Position numbers and translations under genes: made by a program. Below the pieces are notes generated by a model. The model had not been told where the DNA came from. It worked only from the letters and a program-made list of their open reading frames with translations, and made no database searches. A stretch of DNA of 6,784 nt from Bacteroidota bacterium (lineage in GTDB: Bacteria; Bacteroidota; Bacteroidia; Bacteroidales; VadinHA17): positions 1 to 6,784 of the forward strand of contig VGGM01000085.1 in the NCBI GenBank assembly GCA_016868515.1, in the 5' to 3' direction. Below are positions 1 through 6,784 of the stretch, one piece after another; within the stretch, counting starts at the first letter, position 1; every line of letters starts with the position of its first letter.

Positions 1-716
1 TTCTTTGTGTCATACCAGCCCCTGTTTGCAAATATCCTGATACTGTCTCCGTTAATTTCTGTTGGTCCGGTAAACAGAACAACTTCCGTTTCCGTATTGT
101 AGTTCATGGTATCAGCAGTTATCACATAGTCAGGGCCTGTGATCATGATGCTCTCGCTGAAATGAAACATCTTTTCGTTGGTGTAGTAGACCCCTTTTCT
201 GCTTATCAGTTCATCGTCTCCATTAATTATCTTACCCTGATTGTTGTAGTAAGCCACCCTGTTACTTACATCGTAGTTGATAACATCAGTTTCTAAGACA
301 GTCTCTTTATCAATGAGTTGCACATTTCCTCTAACGAATGCTTTTTCAGTGTTACCATCGTAGAATAGATAATCGCCTGTGAGTGTCAGTGTGTCTCCCT
401 GTTCAATCCTGATATTACCAAAGGCAGTTACCTGGTTTCTCTTGTCGTTATGGTAGGCACTGTCACAGTACATTATAGCATCGTTGTGCCTGATCTTTAC
501 ATTGTTACGGAAGATTATCAGATCGGGATCAATGCCGGCATCACGTCCCATCCTGCCGAATGACAGAATCTCAATTTTCCTTTTTTCAGCTGAGGGGTTG
601 CGCTCCTGGGCGATTACGGGTTCGAGAAGAGAGACAATAAAAAGACAGACTGCTGCAATCAGATGATACAATCGATATGGATAGAATTTGGAAGAGTATT
701 GAATTACTTTAACCAT
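1..716 (-). CDS. OstA/LptA-like protein, C-terminus cut by window edge
   Basis: The visible part is 238 codons plus two bases, running off the left edge, so the C-terminus is missing. The ATG at 716 gives a basic n-region (residues 1-15), a hydrophobic stretch (about 19-31) and a likely signal peptidase I site after 'PVIA' (residue 36), so the protein is probably exported. Residues about 65-238 are a chain of short beta-strand units with alternating phrases such as 'IIFRNNVKIRHNDAIMYCDSA', 'VTAFGNIRIEQGDTLTLTGD' and 'AFVRGNVQLIDKETVLETD'. This is the pattern of the OstA/LptA beta-jellyroll family, which carries lipopolysaccharide across the periplasm. Bacteroidota have long OstA-like proteins of this type; whether this one is an LptA, an LptD-like or another bridge component cannot be decided from the N-terminus. 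Its start overlaps the end of the surA-like gene by 13 nt in another frame, which suggests translational coupling. No Shine-Dalgarno sequence is visible. Family assignment is firm, exact role is inferred. Confidence 0.85.
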   Translation of the reverse strand, partial: MVKVIQYSSKFYPYRLYHLIAAVCLFIVSLLEPVIAQERNPSAEKRKIEILSFGRMGRDAGIDPDLIIFRNNVKIRHNDAIMYCDSAYHNDKRNQVTAFGNIRIEQGDTLTLTGDYLFYDGNTEKAFVRGNVQLIDKETVLETDVINYDVSNRVAYYNNQGKIINGDDELISRKGVYYTNEKMFHFSESIMITGPDYVITADTMNYNTETEVVLFTGPTEINGDSIRIFANRGWYDTK

Positions 717-2059
717 TTGCTATAGGTGAATTCACATTTTTTGAATTCATCGCTCACCCTGATGTACGTAACTTCAAACTTTTTTTCAACCCATTCCTGG
801 TATTTCATTAACTGCTTTTTCGCCAGCGCGTAGCTCATAAGCAGTTCATAGTCATCGCCAATAGTTGCCCGGTGAGCAGGAATCTCCTTGTCGAGTCTGA
901 CAATTCTGAATACTGTTTTATTAGCCTCATCGACTGTTCTGAATGCATCAGAGACCTCACCTACCTTAAGATTTCTGACAATCTGGAACATATCCTTGTC
1001 AAGTTCCTCCAGGGCAAAAATCGGGGTTATCTGATCACGATCGCCACTGACCATCTTACCGCCGTTAACGCGGCTCTCCTTATGGGTTGAAATAAGCCTG
1101 GCGGTTGTCTCAAAATTTATACTGTCAACTCTTATAAGACCTGCAATTGAGTCAAGAGTAGAAGTAGCCTTAAAGATGTCTTCAACGCTTAATTTGGGTT
1201 TTATGAGAATATGTCTGGTGTTAACCATGTCGCCTTTCCGATCAATCAGCTGGATTATATGGAAGCCGAACTCTGTCTCCACCACCCTTGATACCGTGTT
1301 ATTCTTTAGACTGAATGCTACTTCGGCATACTCTTTGGCAAGGGTTGCCCTGGTCTGGAAACCAACTTCACCACCATTGATAGCCGACCCTTCATCTTCA
1401 GAATAGAGTCTGGCCATCACTTCAAAGCTTTTACCTCCTAGTATTTCACTTCTAAGTTCAAGAATTCTCTGGCGTGCTATTAGCTTATTCTCTTCATTTG
1501 CAGGAGGATCAATCTGAACTATGCTCAGTTCAACCATAGCCGGAACCAGCGGTATGCTGTCGGGAGGAAGAGAATTATAGTACCGTTTCACATCGGTAGG
1601 AGTAACTGATATTCCCTGAGTGATTGTGGCCTGCACTTCCCCTACCATTCTGGAGTCAATAAGCATTTCCCTCAGATCTGATTTGATTTCGAAAATAGAT
1701 TTATTCCAGTAGCTTTCGAGCACCTCTTCCGACCCGGCATTTGCGATGAAAGTATTCAGTCGCATGTTCAATTCTCCCTCAACCGACGATGGGGTTACAA
1801 TAATGCTGTCAAGCCTGGCCTGATCAATGAAGAGTTTCTGTTCCACCAGTTCTTCAAATACATTGCATCTGAGTTGATCGACAGGTACCCTGGAACCGCC
1901 TGCACGGAGTTGCAGCACTGTCTCTTCAATTTGTGACAGCAGTATCAGTTCATTGCCGACAACGGCAGCCACTGACTCTACCAGTTTTTGACCGTTTAGG
2001 TTCAGGTTTATCGAGAGACTCAGCAGTGAGGCTGTGAAAATGGTTATGTATCTGGTCAT
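704..2059 (-). CDS. surA: SurA-like periplasmic chaperone with two PpiC domains
   Basis: A 451-residue protein beginning at an ATG. Residues 1-24 look like a signal peptide ending near 'NLNGQ'. Residues about 25-160 form the helical SurA-type N-domain ('VESVAAVVGNELILLSQIE', typical of the family). A first PpiC/parvulin domain lies at about 175-273, with 'INGGEVGF' (227-234) and 'FGFHIIQL' (264-271). A second lies at about 280-390, starting 'TRHILIKP' and containing 'RVNGGKM'. A helical tail follows. E. coli SurA (428 residues) has the same order and escorts unfolded outer-membrane proteins from Sec to the BAM complex; the same role is inferred here. By eye the paired active-site histidines are incomplete in both domains: domain 1 has H267 but S179 where the first His is expected, and domain 2 has H283 but R385 where the second is expected. 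Isomerase activity is therefore doubtful and chaperone function more likely. The start is 2 bp after the stop of the upstream lipoprotein gene. Confidence 0.9.
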   Translation of the reverse strand: MTRYITIFTASLLSLSINLNLNGQKLVESVAAVVGNELILLSQIEETVLQLRAGGSRVPVDQLRCNVFEELVEQKLFIDQARLDSIIVTPSSVEGELNMRLNTFIANAGSEEVLESYWNKSIFEIKSDLREMLIDSRMVGEVQATITQGISVTPTDVKRYYNSLPPDSIPLVPAMVELSIVQIDPPANEENKLIARQRILELRSEILGGKSFEVMARLYSEDEGSAINGGEVGFQTRATLAKEYAEVAFSLKNNTVSRVVETEFGFHIIQLIDRKGDMVNTRHILIKPKLSVEDIFKATSTLDSIAGLIRVDSINFETTARLISTHKESRVNGGKMVSGDRDQITPIFALEELDKDMFQIVRNLKVGEVSDAFRTVDEANKTVFRIVRLDKEIPAHRATIGDDYELLMSYALAKKQLMKYQEWVEKKFEVTYIRVSDEFKKCEFTYSKWLK

Positions 2060-2061
2060 AC

Positions 2062-2922
2062 CTATTGATATAATTTATAAATATCGGTTCGTATAGCTTC
2101 GGTGAAAATCCCGTTCTCAAGATCCTGAAGGAAATCCATCTTTCTATTGTTCAGTATTATAGACAGGATGTTTGTTCTTGCATAATCGTAGGGAGCAATC
2201 GTACCCCTGAGTTTATAATCACGTATTCTCACATAGTAATTGAAAAGTGAATCACCTGTTTCGTAGAACACATTCCGCCTCAGGAACTCTTCCTGATTCT
2301 CTACCACTCCTGGCAATTCCGAAATCAAAATAGAAAAGGGTATCCATTCCTCACCAAAATCATCGAATTTATCTGCAAACTGGTAGCACCACAATTCCAG
2401 TTGGGCAAGGCTGGTCGGATCATCAGACCGCAGAAGATACGATACCCTGTCAGAGTTTGGAACTCCTGACGGGACTTTAATGAATAGAGCCTTTATAATG
2501 TTATTGCTGAGCACAAAAGTAGATGAACTTGAAGCATAATAGTTTTCAATCTCTGTCTCACTGATTATGGTATCGAGTTTCTGGCTTATCATCTGTTGCT
2601 GATAGCTATGAATAAGAAGATTTGTTCTGATCTCGTCGAGTTGCGTTTCAACCTCATTCCTGAATTCAGTTGTCACGTTCTCTATAGCCTTAAGCTTCAT
2701 TATCTCTCTTTTCGCCCATTTGTTTATATAATTCTGGATAACAGCGATACTATCGGCCTCTGACATACCCGGTTGCACCAGCCCCGGAATCTGATCGTAG
2801 TACAATACTTTATCACCGGCTCTTGCAACTGCTATTCGCTGTGGCTGGGATTTGAAATCCCCGCACGAGGTACCTGCAATAAGAACCACCAGAATTAAGC
2901 CAGCCAGACTAGTTTTTGCCAT
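2062..2922 (-). CDS. SurA-related lipoprotein, parvulin signature lost
   Basis: A 286-residue protein with a short hydrophobic N-terminus and a cysteine at residue 20 ('LIAGTSC', followed by GD), read as a lipoprotein signal. The lipobox is loose, with Gly rather than Leu at -3, so signal peptidase II processing is likely but not certain. Residues about 29-130 resemble a SurA-type helical N-domain ('IAVARAGDKVLYYDQIPGL', then long helices). Residues about 140-245 occupy the place of a PpiC domain: 'IIKALFIKVP' sits where 'ASHILIACPP' is in the upstream protein, and 'YYVRIRDYK' where 'YHIIRLNGK' is, but both active-site histidines and the 'GG-LGWF' segment are absent. The C-terminus (about 247-286) is helical, as after other PpiC domains. 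It is inferred to be a membrane-anchored folding partner without isomerase activity. Its start overlaps the upstream gene by 14 nt and its stop is 2 bp before surA, so it is in the operon. It could also be described simply as a hypothetical lipoprotein. Confidence 0.8.
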   Translation of the reverse strand: MAKTSLAGLILVVLIAGTSCGDFKSQPQRIAVARAGDKVLYYDQIPGLVQPGMSEADSIAVIQNYINKWAKREIMKLKAIENVTTEFRNEVETQLDEIRTNLLIHSYQQQMISQKLDTIISETEIENYYASSSSTFVLSNNIIKALFIKVPSGVPNSDRVSYLLRSDDPTSLAQLELWCYQFADKFDDFGEEWIPFSILISELPGVVENQEEFLRRNVFYETGDSLFNYYVRIRDYKLRGTIAPYDYARTNILSIILNNRKMDFLQDLENGIFTEAIRTDIYKLYQ

Positions 2923-4882
2923 TCAGTTTTGCCTTAAGTTCATCAAGAAGTCTCTCATTTACCCAAACGGTGTATCTCTTCTTTAATTGTTCCATCCATT
3001 TTTCTTCAAGGTGAGTCTGGTAGGCAGCAGCAACTTCATTTCTGATTTCTTCAAACGGTTTTGGTTCAGGCGAATGAACCTTAGTAACTTCAATTACTGA
3101 AGGCATCCCTCTCCACTCATGGGTATAGGTACCCCGTTTGTCTATGTAGCTGTCAAGTACAATGTCATCACCCCTGTGCCATTTTCCCTCATTAATCACC
3201 ACCGATGTATCGTTAACTGAGGAAAACCTTCCAATGATCTTTGCATCGCCATTCCTGCTGTTTCCATATTTCCTCACCAGTTTTTCAAGGGTATTAATGG
3301 TGCCCTTACCCCTTATACTGTAGATTTTTGCAGTGATTGATGGTTCCCCGGGATAATCATCCATGGTTTCCCGGTAAAAGGTTAACAATCCTGTGCTGTC
3401 AGTATACGGTTTGTTCCAAACCTCCCTGGAGTTAATCTCAAAGAGAAGCATTCCGTCATGGAATTCCTTGACAAGATATCTGAAATCGGGGTACTTGAAT
3501 TCCAGCCTGCTATCCTCGTATGAAATAAGCATTTCAGCATAGTTGTTTTCGATCATCTGATTTAAGATGGCACTGGCATTCATACCGTTGAAAGCATCAA
3601 TATTGTTTTCGATCATTGTTTTAAGTGACGGCAGTGTCATTTCGCCACCATCGAAGAAGAAGACCTTCACATTTACAGGATTCCCGGGTACGAACTCTTT
3701 CCCACCTGAAACAATAGCAGAGTCTGTTATTTTCGCAACTTCGTCTATAAGACCCTGATTTAGAACGAAGTTATATTCTGTTTTGAGTTTTTCCACCAGC
3801 GACCGGCGGGCTGCAGTATTGAGGTAAGATTCTGACAACCTTGATTCAAGAGCACTTCTGTTATCTTCAAAACTACCCAGTGGTTTCCTTTCCAGCAGCT
3901 TAATAATGTGCCAGCCATATGGGGTCCTTACCGGCCCGGATATATCCCCTGTACTGGTAAGTGCGAATGCAGCCTCCGAAAACTCGGAGACTATTTCCCC
4001 GGCTCCAAACCACCCCAGTTCTCCACCTCCTGAAGCTGACTCCCGGTGGTCAGACTCCTTTGAGGCCACCTCTTCGAAAGAGGCTCCCTGCCTTATCTTA
4101 CCAAGCAGTGTTTTAATTGTTTCTCCGGCATCAATCCAATCCTGATCGGAAGCCCCTGGAGGCATCGCTTTCATTATATGGGCAACCCTTATTCTTCCAG
4201 ACGATACCCGTTTTCCATTTAGCCTGATGATATGATAACCATAGGGTGTTCTGACCGCTCCGGACAGATCACCGGGGTTCATATCGTAAACAGCATCTTC
4301 AAATTGGCTAACCATTTGCATGGCTGTAAACCATCCCAGATTACCACCGTTTACTGCTGCTGAGGGATCATCTGAGGTTGCCCGGGCAACCTCGCTGAAC
4401 GACTCACCTTCAGTTATTCTGGTTCTCAGTTCAATTGCTTTGCTGAATGCTGCTGCCGAATCGGCAGGATTGGCACCCGGGGGGCATGCTATGAGAATAT
4501 GTGAGGCATTAACTTCATATTGAAGCCTTTCGAAGGCCTTTAAAAGAATTCCTTCCCGGGCTTCCTTATCGATAAGATAATCTCTGGCAAGCTGATTCCT
4601 GTACCCCTCAAATTCATTTCTGAAAGCCAGAGTGGTATCCAAACCCTCATCAACTGCCTGTTCGACCTTTAACCTGAATATCAGGAACTGGTTGAAATAC
4701 TCATCGAAGTCCGGCCTGTCACCTATTTCCCGGTTTTTTGAATAGAGTCTGATGAATTCCTCGGCTGTGATACCTGTATCATTTACCCTGAGCAGTACTC
4801 TGTCATCCGATTGTGCCTTCAGCGTTGAAAACAGAAACAGTAACGTAATGGTAATCAATGCAAAAGAAGAATTTCCATGCAT
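2909..4882 (-). CDS. Exported peptidyl-prolyl isomerase with two PpiC domains
   Basis: A 657-residue protein counted from the ATG at 4882. A TTG at 4906 in the same frame would add eight residues and overlap guaB by 8 nt; the ATG is preferred because it leaves a compact signal peptide ('ALITITLLFLFSTLKAQ', cleavage near residue 24). Residues about 30-118 are a helical N-domain. PpiC domain 1 spans about 121-224 ('ASHILIACPPG', 'VNGGNLGWF', 'TPYGYHIIRL') and domain 2 about 228-334 ('VAHIMKAMPPG', 'SGGGELGWF', 'TPYGWHIIKL'). Both keep the two active-site histidines (H128/H217 and H235/H325), so both should catalyse cis-trans isomerisation of proline bonds. About 365-657 is a long helical C-terminal region with 'DFRYLVKEFHDGMLLFEI' (466-483), a phrase I associate with large PpiC proteins of Bacteroidota. 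The protein is expected in the periplasm, helping fold exported and outer-membrane proteins. It follows guaB after 16 bp and overlaps the next gene by 14 nt. It is not a standard PpiD, as it has a cleavable signal and no retained anchor. Confidence 0.9.
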   Translation of the reverse strand: MHGNSSFALITITLLFLFSTLKAQSDDRVLLRVNDTGITAEEFIRLYSKNREIGDRPDFDEYFNQFLIFRLKVEQAVDEGLDTTLAFRNEFEGYRNQLARDYLIDKEAREGILLKAFERLQYEVNASHILIACPPGANPADSAAAFSKAIELRTRITEGESFSEVARATSDDPSAAVNGGNLGWFTAMQMVSQFEDAVYDMNPGDLSGAVRTPYGYHIIRLNGKRVSSGRIRVAHIMKAMPPGASDQDWIDAGETIKTLLGKIRQGASFEEVASKESDHRESASGGGELGWFGAGEIVSEFSEAAFALTSTGDISGPVRTPYGWHIIKLLERKPLGSFEDNRSALESRLSESYLNTAARRSLVEKLKTEYNFVLNQGLIDEVAKITDSAIVSGGKEFVPGNPVNVKVFFFDGGEMTLPSLKTMIENNIDAFNGMNASAILNQMIENNYAEMLISYEDSRLEFKYPDFRYLVKEFHDGMLLFEINSREVWNKPYTDSTGLLTFYRETMDDYPGEPSITAKIYSIRGKGTINTLEKLVRKYGNSRNGDAKIIGRFSSVNDTSVVINEGKWHRGDDIVLDSYIDKRGTYTHEWRGMPSVIEVTKVHSPEPKPFEEIRNEVAAAYQTHLEEKWMEQLKKRYTVWVNERLLDELKAKLNGKN

Positions 4883-4898
4883 AGTCTTAAGATAAATG

Positions 4899-6380
4899 CT
4901 ATTCAACCGATTTTCTGCTGTAATTGGGAGCTTCCCGTGTTATTGTTACGTCGTGCGGATGGCTTTCTATTACACCTGAGCCTGTTACCTTTACAAACTT
5001 CGCAGTTTTCTGGAGGGTGGCAATATTCTTTGCCCCACAGTAACCCATTCCGGCTCTCAGTCCGCCAATCAGCTGAAAGACAACCTCAGAAAGAGTCCCT
5101 TTGTAGGGTACCCTGGCTGCGATGCCTTCGGGTACCAGTTTCCCTATATCATCCTCAACATCCTGGAAATACCTGTCCTTTGAACCCATCTGCATTGCCT
5201 CAATGGATCCCATTCCCCTGTATGATTTGAATTTCCTGCCGCTGAAGATTATTGTTTCCCCGGGAGATTCCTCGACGCCAGCAAACAGCGAACCTGCCAT
5301 TATGGTGTCTGCACCGGCAGCAAGGGCCTTAACAATATCGCCAGAATATCTTATACCTCCGTCAGCAATAACGGGAACCCCTGAACCTTTGACAGCTGAA
5401 GCAACGTTATATATAGCTGACAACTGGGGTATTCCCACCCCTGCAATTATTCTGGTTGTGCAAATCGACCCCGGGCCAATCCCAACCTTAAGGGCATCAG
5501 CACCTTCGTCAACAAGTTTCCTTGCTGCTTCCGCTGTGCCGATGTTTCCGGCAATAATCTGCAGGCCGGGGTAGGCTTTTCTGATCTCTTTCAATATGCT
5601 TATTACTCCCCTGGTGTGACCGTGGGCTGTGTCGATTGAGACCGCATCAACCTGGGCATTCACAAGAGCCTCGACCCTCTGCAGTGTGTCAGAGGCTATT
5701 CCGACGGCGGCTGCAACCCGCAGTCTTCCCTTGTCATCCTTGCAGGAATTCGGCCTGTCGTTGGCTTTGGTAATGTCCTTATAAGTGATAAGACCTATTA
5801 ACACGCCATTCTGATCGACTATTGGAAGTTTTTCAATTTTATGCTTCTGGAGAATCTTTGCTGCCTTTTCGAGATTGGTATTAAGATCGGTAGTAATAAG
5901 GTTGGTAGTCATTACCTCCTTTATCTTCCTGCTGTAGTTTTTCTCAAATCTTAAATCCCTGTTCGTAACAATTCCCCTTAAAACCCTGTTTGCATCGACA
6001 ACCGGTATACCGCCGATATGGTACTCATTCATAAGACTAATTGCCTCGGCAACATTGGCGTTATCGTGAATGGTTACCGGATCGTAAATCATCACATTCT
6101 CAGCTCTTTTTACAATCTTAACCTGTGCAGCCTGCTTTTCAACCGACATGTTCTTGTGAATTACACCGATACCTCCTTCGCGGGCAATTGCGATTGCCAT
6201 TTCGGCTTCAGTTACAGTATCCATAGCTGCCGACACTACCGGAGCATTAAGCATAATGTTTCTGGTAAACCTTGAACTAAGGTCTACTTCCCTGGGGAGC
6301 ACTTCACTGTAACCCGGAATCAGGAGAACATCATCGAAGGTAAGTCCTTCATAAAGTATCTTTTCGTCTAAGAATGACAT
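4899..6380 (-). CDS. guaB: Inosine-5'-monophosphate dehydrogenase
   Basis: IMP dehydrogenase oxidises IMP to XMP with NAD+, the committed step of guanine nucleotide synthesis, in the cytoplasm. The protein has 493 residues, close to the usual 485-490. It starts '[20 protein letters not shown]', the standard N-terminus of the family; the open frame extends 94 codons further upstream, but that part crosses the promoter region and the recQ start and is not homologous. The (beta/alpha)8 barrel is interrupted by two CBS domains (about 96-145 and 155-205), the usual site of regulation by purine nucleotides. The catalytic loop '[11 protein letters not shown]' has Cys307; '[10 protein letters not shown]' (339-348) and 'YRGMGS' (387-392) bind the phosphate; the mobile flap has the Arg403-Tyr404 pair in 'DRYFQ', and '[12 protein letters not shown]' follows. 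All key residues are present, so it should be active. It is the first gene of a leftward operon and divergent from recQ. Confidence 0.98.
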   Translation of the reverse strand: MSFLDEKILYEGLTFDDVLLIPGYSEVLPREVDLSSRFTRNIMLNAPVVSAAMDTVTEAEMAIAIAREGGIGVIHKNMSVEKQAAQVKIVKRAENVMIYDPVTIHDNANVAEAISLMNEYHIGGIPVVDANRVLRGIVTNRDLRFEKNYSRKIKEVMTTNLITTDLNTNLEKAAKILQKHKIEKLPIVDQNGVLIGLITYKDITKANDRPNSCKDDKGRLRVAAAVGIASDTLQRVEALVNAQVDAVSIDTAHGHTRGVISILKEIRKAYPGLQIIAGNIGTAEAARKLVDEGADALKVGIGPGSICTTRIIAGVGIPQLSAIYNVASAVKGSGVPVIADGGIRYSGDIVKALAAGADTIMAGSLFAGVEESPGETIIFSGRKFKSYRGMGSIEAMQMGSKDRYFQDVEDDIGKLVPEGIAARVPYKGTLSEVVFQLIGGLRAGMGYCGAKNIATLQKTAKFVKVTGSGVIESHPHDVTITREAPNYSRKSVE

Positions 6381-6404
6381 TGGTAAGAGAATTGATTCGG
6401 GCCG

Positions 6405-6411
6405 CAAATTA
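6405..6411 (-). promoter_or_regulatory. Possible -7 promoter box of guaB operon
   Basis: On the minus strand TAATTTG approximates TAnnTTTG but is one base short. A TTTT at 6435-6432 lies 20 bp upstream, in the position of a -33 TTTG element. The box is 24 bp before the guaB start and would give a very short leader. The match is weak and offered only because this is the sole promoter region for a five-gene operon. Confidence 0.22.
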
Positions 6412-6454
6412 CAAAAAAAATACTGGTTGTTAAAACTGGCCCTGAAGGTGGGGT

Positions 6455-6462
6455 TAATTTTG
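6455..6462 (+). promoter_or_regulatory. Putative -7 promoter box of recQ
   Basis: TAATTTTG is an exact match to the Bacteroidota -7 consensus TAnnTTTG. It lies 63 bp before the recQ ATG, which would give a leader of roughly 55 nt. The -33 partner is weak: the nearest TTG is at 6427-6429, 25 bp upstream, longer than the usual spacing of about 17-23. The box overlaps the palindrome at 6457-6468. Confidence 0.45.
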
Positions 6463-6468
6463 CAAAAT
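6457..6468. repeat. Perfect 12-bp palindrome ATTTTGCAAAAT
   Basis: ATTTTGCAAAAT reads the same on both strands and sits in the divergent promoter region, overlapping the proposed recQ -7 box. A two-fold symmetric site in this place could be an operator for a dimeric regulator affecting recQ, guaB or both. It could also be chance in AT-rich DNA; no second copy was noticed in the window. Confidence 0.4.
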
Positions 6469-6515
6469 GTACTATATTTCACCTCGTCACTTCGGATCAC
6501 ATCGGGTATCACGAA

Positions 6516-6523
6516 AGAGGGGG
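6516..6523 (+). promoter_or_regulatory. Purine-rich ribosome binding site of recQ
   Basis: AGAGGGGG lies two bases before the recQ ATG, with its GAGG core five bases away. It is the only start in the window with a Shine-Dalgarno-like sequence; the minus-strand genes lack one. It supports ATG 6526 as the recQ start. Confidence 0.45.
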
Positions 6524-6525
6524 TT

Positions 6526-6784
6526 ATGTCATCATCGGCTGAAATAGGGAGACTAAGGCAGATACTTACCAGATACTGGGGGCATGCCTCATTCCGGCCT
6601 TTACAGGAAGAGATAATTCTCTCTGTCACATCGGGGCATGATACTTTAGCACTTATGCCCACAGGCGGCGGAAAGTCGGTTACATTTCAGGTTCCGGCAC
6701 TGGCAACTGAGGGTCTTTGTATTGTGGTGACTCCTCTGGTGGCCCTGATGCGCGATCAGGTAATAAGGTTGAAGAGCATGGACA
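6526..6784 (+). CDS. recQ: RecQ-family ATP-dependent DNA helicase, N-terminus only
   Basis: The first 86 codons of a superfamily 2 DNA helicase are visible before the right edge cuts the gene. RecQ enzymes unwind DNA 3' to 5' during recombination and repair of stalled forks. The sequence shows motif 0 ('FRPLQEEII', 23-31, with adenine-contacting Gln27), the Walker A motif I ('MPTGGGKS', 44-51, with Lys50) and motif Ia ('[13 protein letters not shown]', 67-79), all in the right order and spacing. 'SVTFQVPAL' in place of the E. coli-type 'SLCYQIPAL' matches the RecQ variant I associate with Bacteroidota. The DEAH box, zinc-binding and HRDC regions lie outside the window, so whether it is a full-length or a short RecQ cannot be said. 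It is transcribed away from guaB and probably regulated independently. Confidence 0.93.
   Translation, partial: MSSSAEIGRLRQILTRYWGHASFRPLQEEIILSVTSGHDTLALMPTGGGKSVTFQVPALATEGLCIVVTPLVALMRDQVIRLKSMD

Larger units (their letters stand above)
6381..6525. promoter_or_regulatory. Divergent intergenic region between guaB and recQ
   Basis: This 145-bp segment is the only non-coding DNA in the window and must hold the 5' control signals of both guaB (leftward) and recQ (rightward). It is AT-rich in the middle, with an A8 tract on the plus strand at 6413-6420, and contains the palindrome and promoter boxes listed separately. The guaB start has no Shine-Dalgarno sequence, which is common in Bacteroidota. 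No riboswitch-like structure, in particular no recognisable purine or guanidine aptamer core, was found by eye. Confidence 0.75.

Noticed and set aside
484..666. Plus-strand open frame of 60 codons at the left end
   Set aside because: It is antisense to the OstA-like gene, whose signal peptide and beta-repeat pattern are convincing.
609..716. Lipoprotein signal in the OstA-like protein (Cys24 in 'LIAAVC')
   Set aside because: The cysteine is in the middle of the hydrophobic segment, and a normal signal peptidase I site ('PVIA') follows at residue 36.
872..1406. Plus-strand open frames of 72 and 76 codons opposite the surA-like gene
   Set aside because: They are antisense to conserved SurA coding sequence and show no domain.
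3900..4290. DNA-level direct repeat between the two PpiC domains of the large protein
   Set aside because: The similarity ('VRTPYGYHII' and 'VRTPYGWHII') is at protein level with many synonymous and other differences, so it reflects an old domain duplication rather than a recent repeat.
4877..5574. Plus-strand open frames of 117 and 150 codons opposite guaB
   Set aside because: They lie wholly antisense to a well-supported enzyme gene, and their translations are rich in Pro and Ser with no family features. They are by-products of the guaB codon pattern.
6381..6662. Possible 94-residue N-terminal extension of guaB
   Set aside because: The frame is open but crosses the whole promoter region and the start of recQ on the other strand. 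The family N-terminus starts at MSFLDEKIL, and the extension has no recognisable homology.
1..6784. Mobile elements, CRISPR arrays, tRNA or rRNA genes, phage or defence systems
   Set aside because: No inverted-repeat-bounded transposase, spaced repeats, RNA gene cores or defence domains were seen. The DNA is almost fully occupied by housekeeping genes.

Overview
The window looks like chromosomal DNA from a member of the Bacteroidota, probably a Bacteroidales-like or related environmental lineage. The base composition is moderate, about mid-40s percent GC by eye. Evidence for the assignment: a Bacteroidota-style OstA-like protein; a run of SurA/PpiC-type periplasmic folding proteins of the kind found in this phylum; start codons without clear Shine-Dalgarno sequences; a TAnnTTTG-type promoter box upstream of recQ; and a RecQ with the motif '[13 protein letters not shown]'. 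The species cannot be named from this sequence alone.

Layout from right to left on the minus strand, which is the direction of transcription: guaB (6380 to 4899, IMP dehydrogenase), a 657-residue exported protein with two PpiC domains (4882 to 2909), a 286-residue lipoprotein resembling a SurA-type protein whose isomerase domain has lost its signature (2922 to 2062), a SurA-like protein with two PpiC domains (2059 to 704), and an OstA/LptA-like protein cut by the left edge (716 to 1). Gaps are 16 bp, a 14-bp overlap, 2 bp and a 13-bp overlap, so these five genes very probably form one operon. On the plus strand, divergent from guaB, is the start of a RecQ-family helicase (6526 onward), cut by the right edge. 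The 145 bp between guaB and recQ is the only non-coding stretch. It carries plausible promoters in both directions and a perfect 12-bp palindrome.

Functionally, four of the five operon genes point to the envelope: three periplasmic chaperone/isomerase-type proteins that could escort outer-membrane proteins, and an OstA-like protein related to the lipopolysaccharide transport machinery. Their linkage to guaB places guanine nucleotide synthesis and outer-membrane assembly on one likely transcript. The main observation is a contrast in the paired parvulin active-site histidines. Both are present in both domains of the large protein, only one of the two is present in each SurA domain (a different one in each), and neither is seen in the lipoprotein. 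This suggests one catalyst and two mainly chaperone-type partners. No mobile element, CRISPR array, RNA gene or clearly novel system was seen; this is mostly housekeeping DNA.
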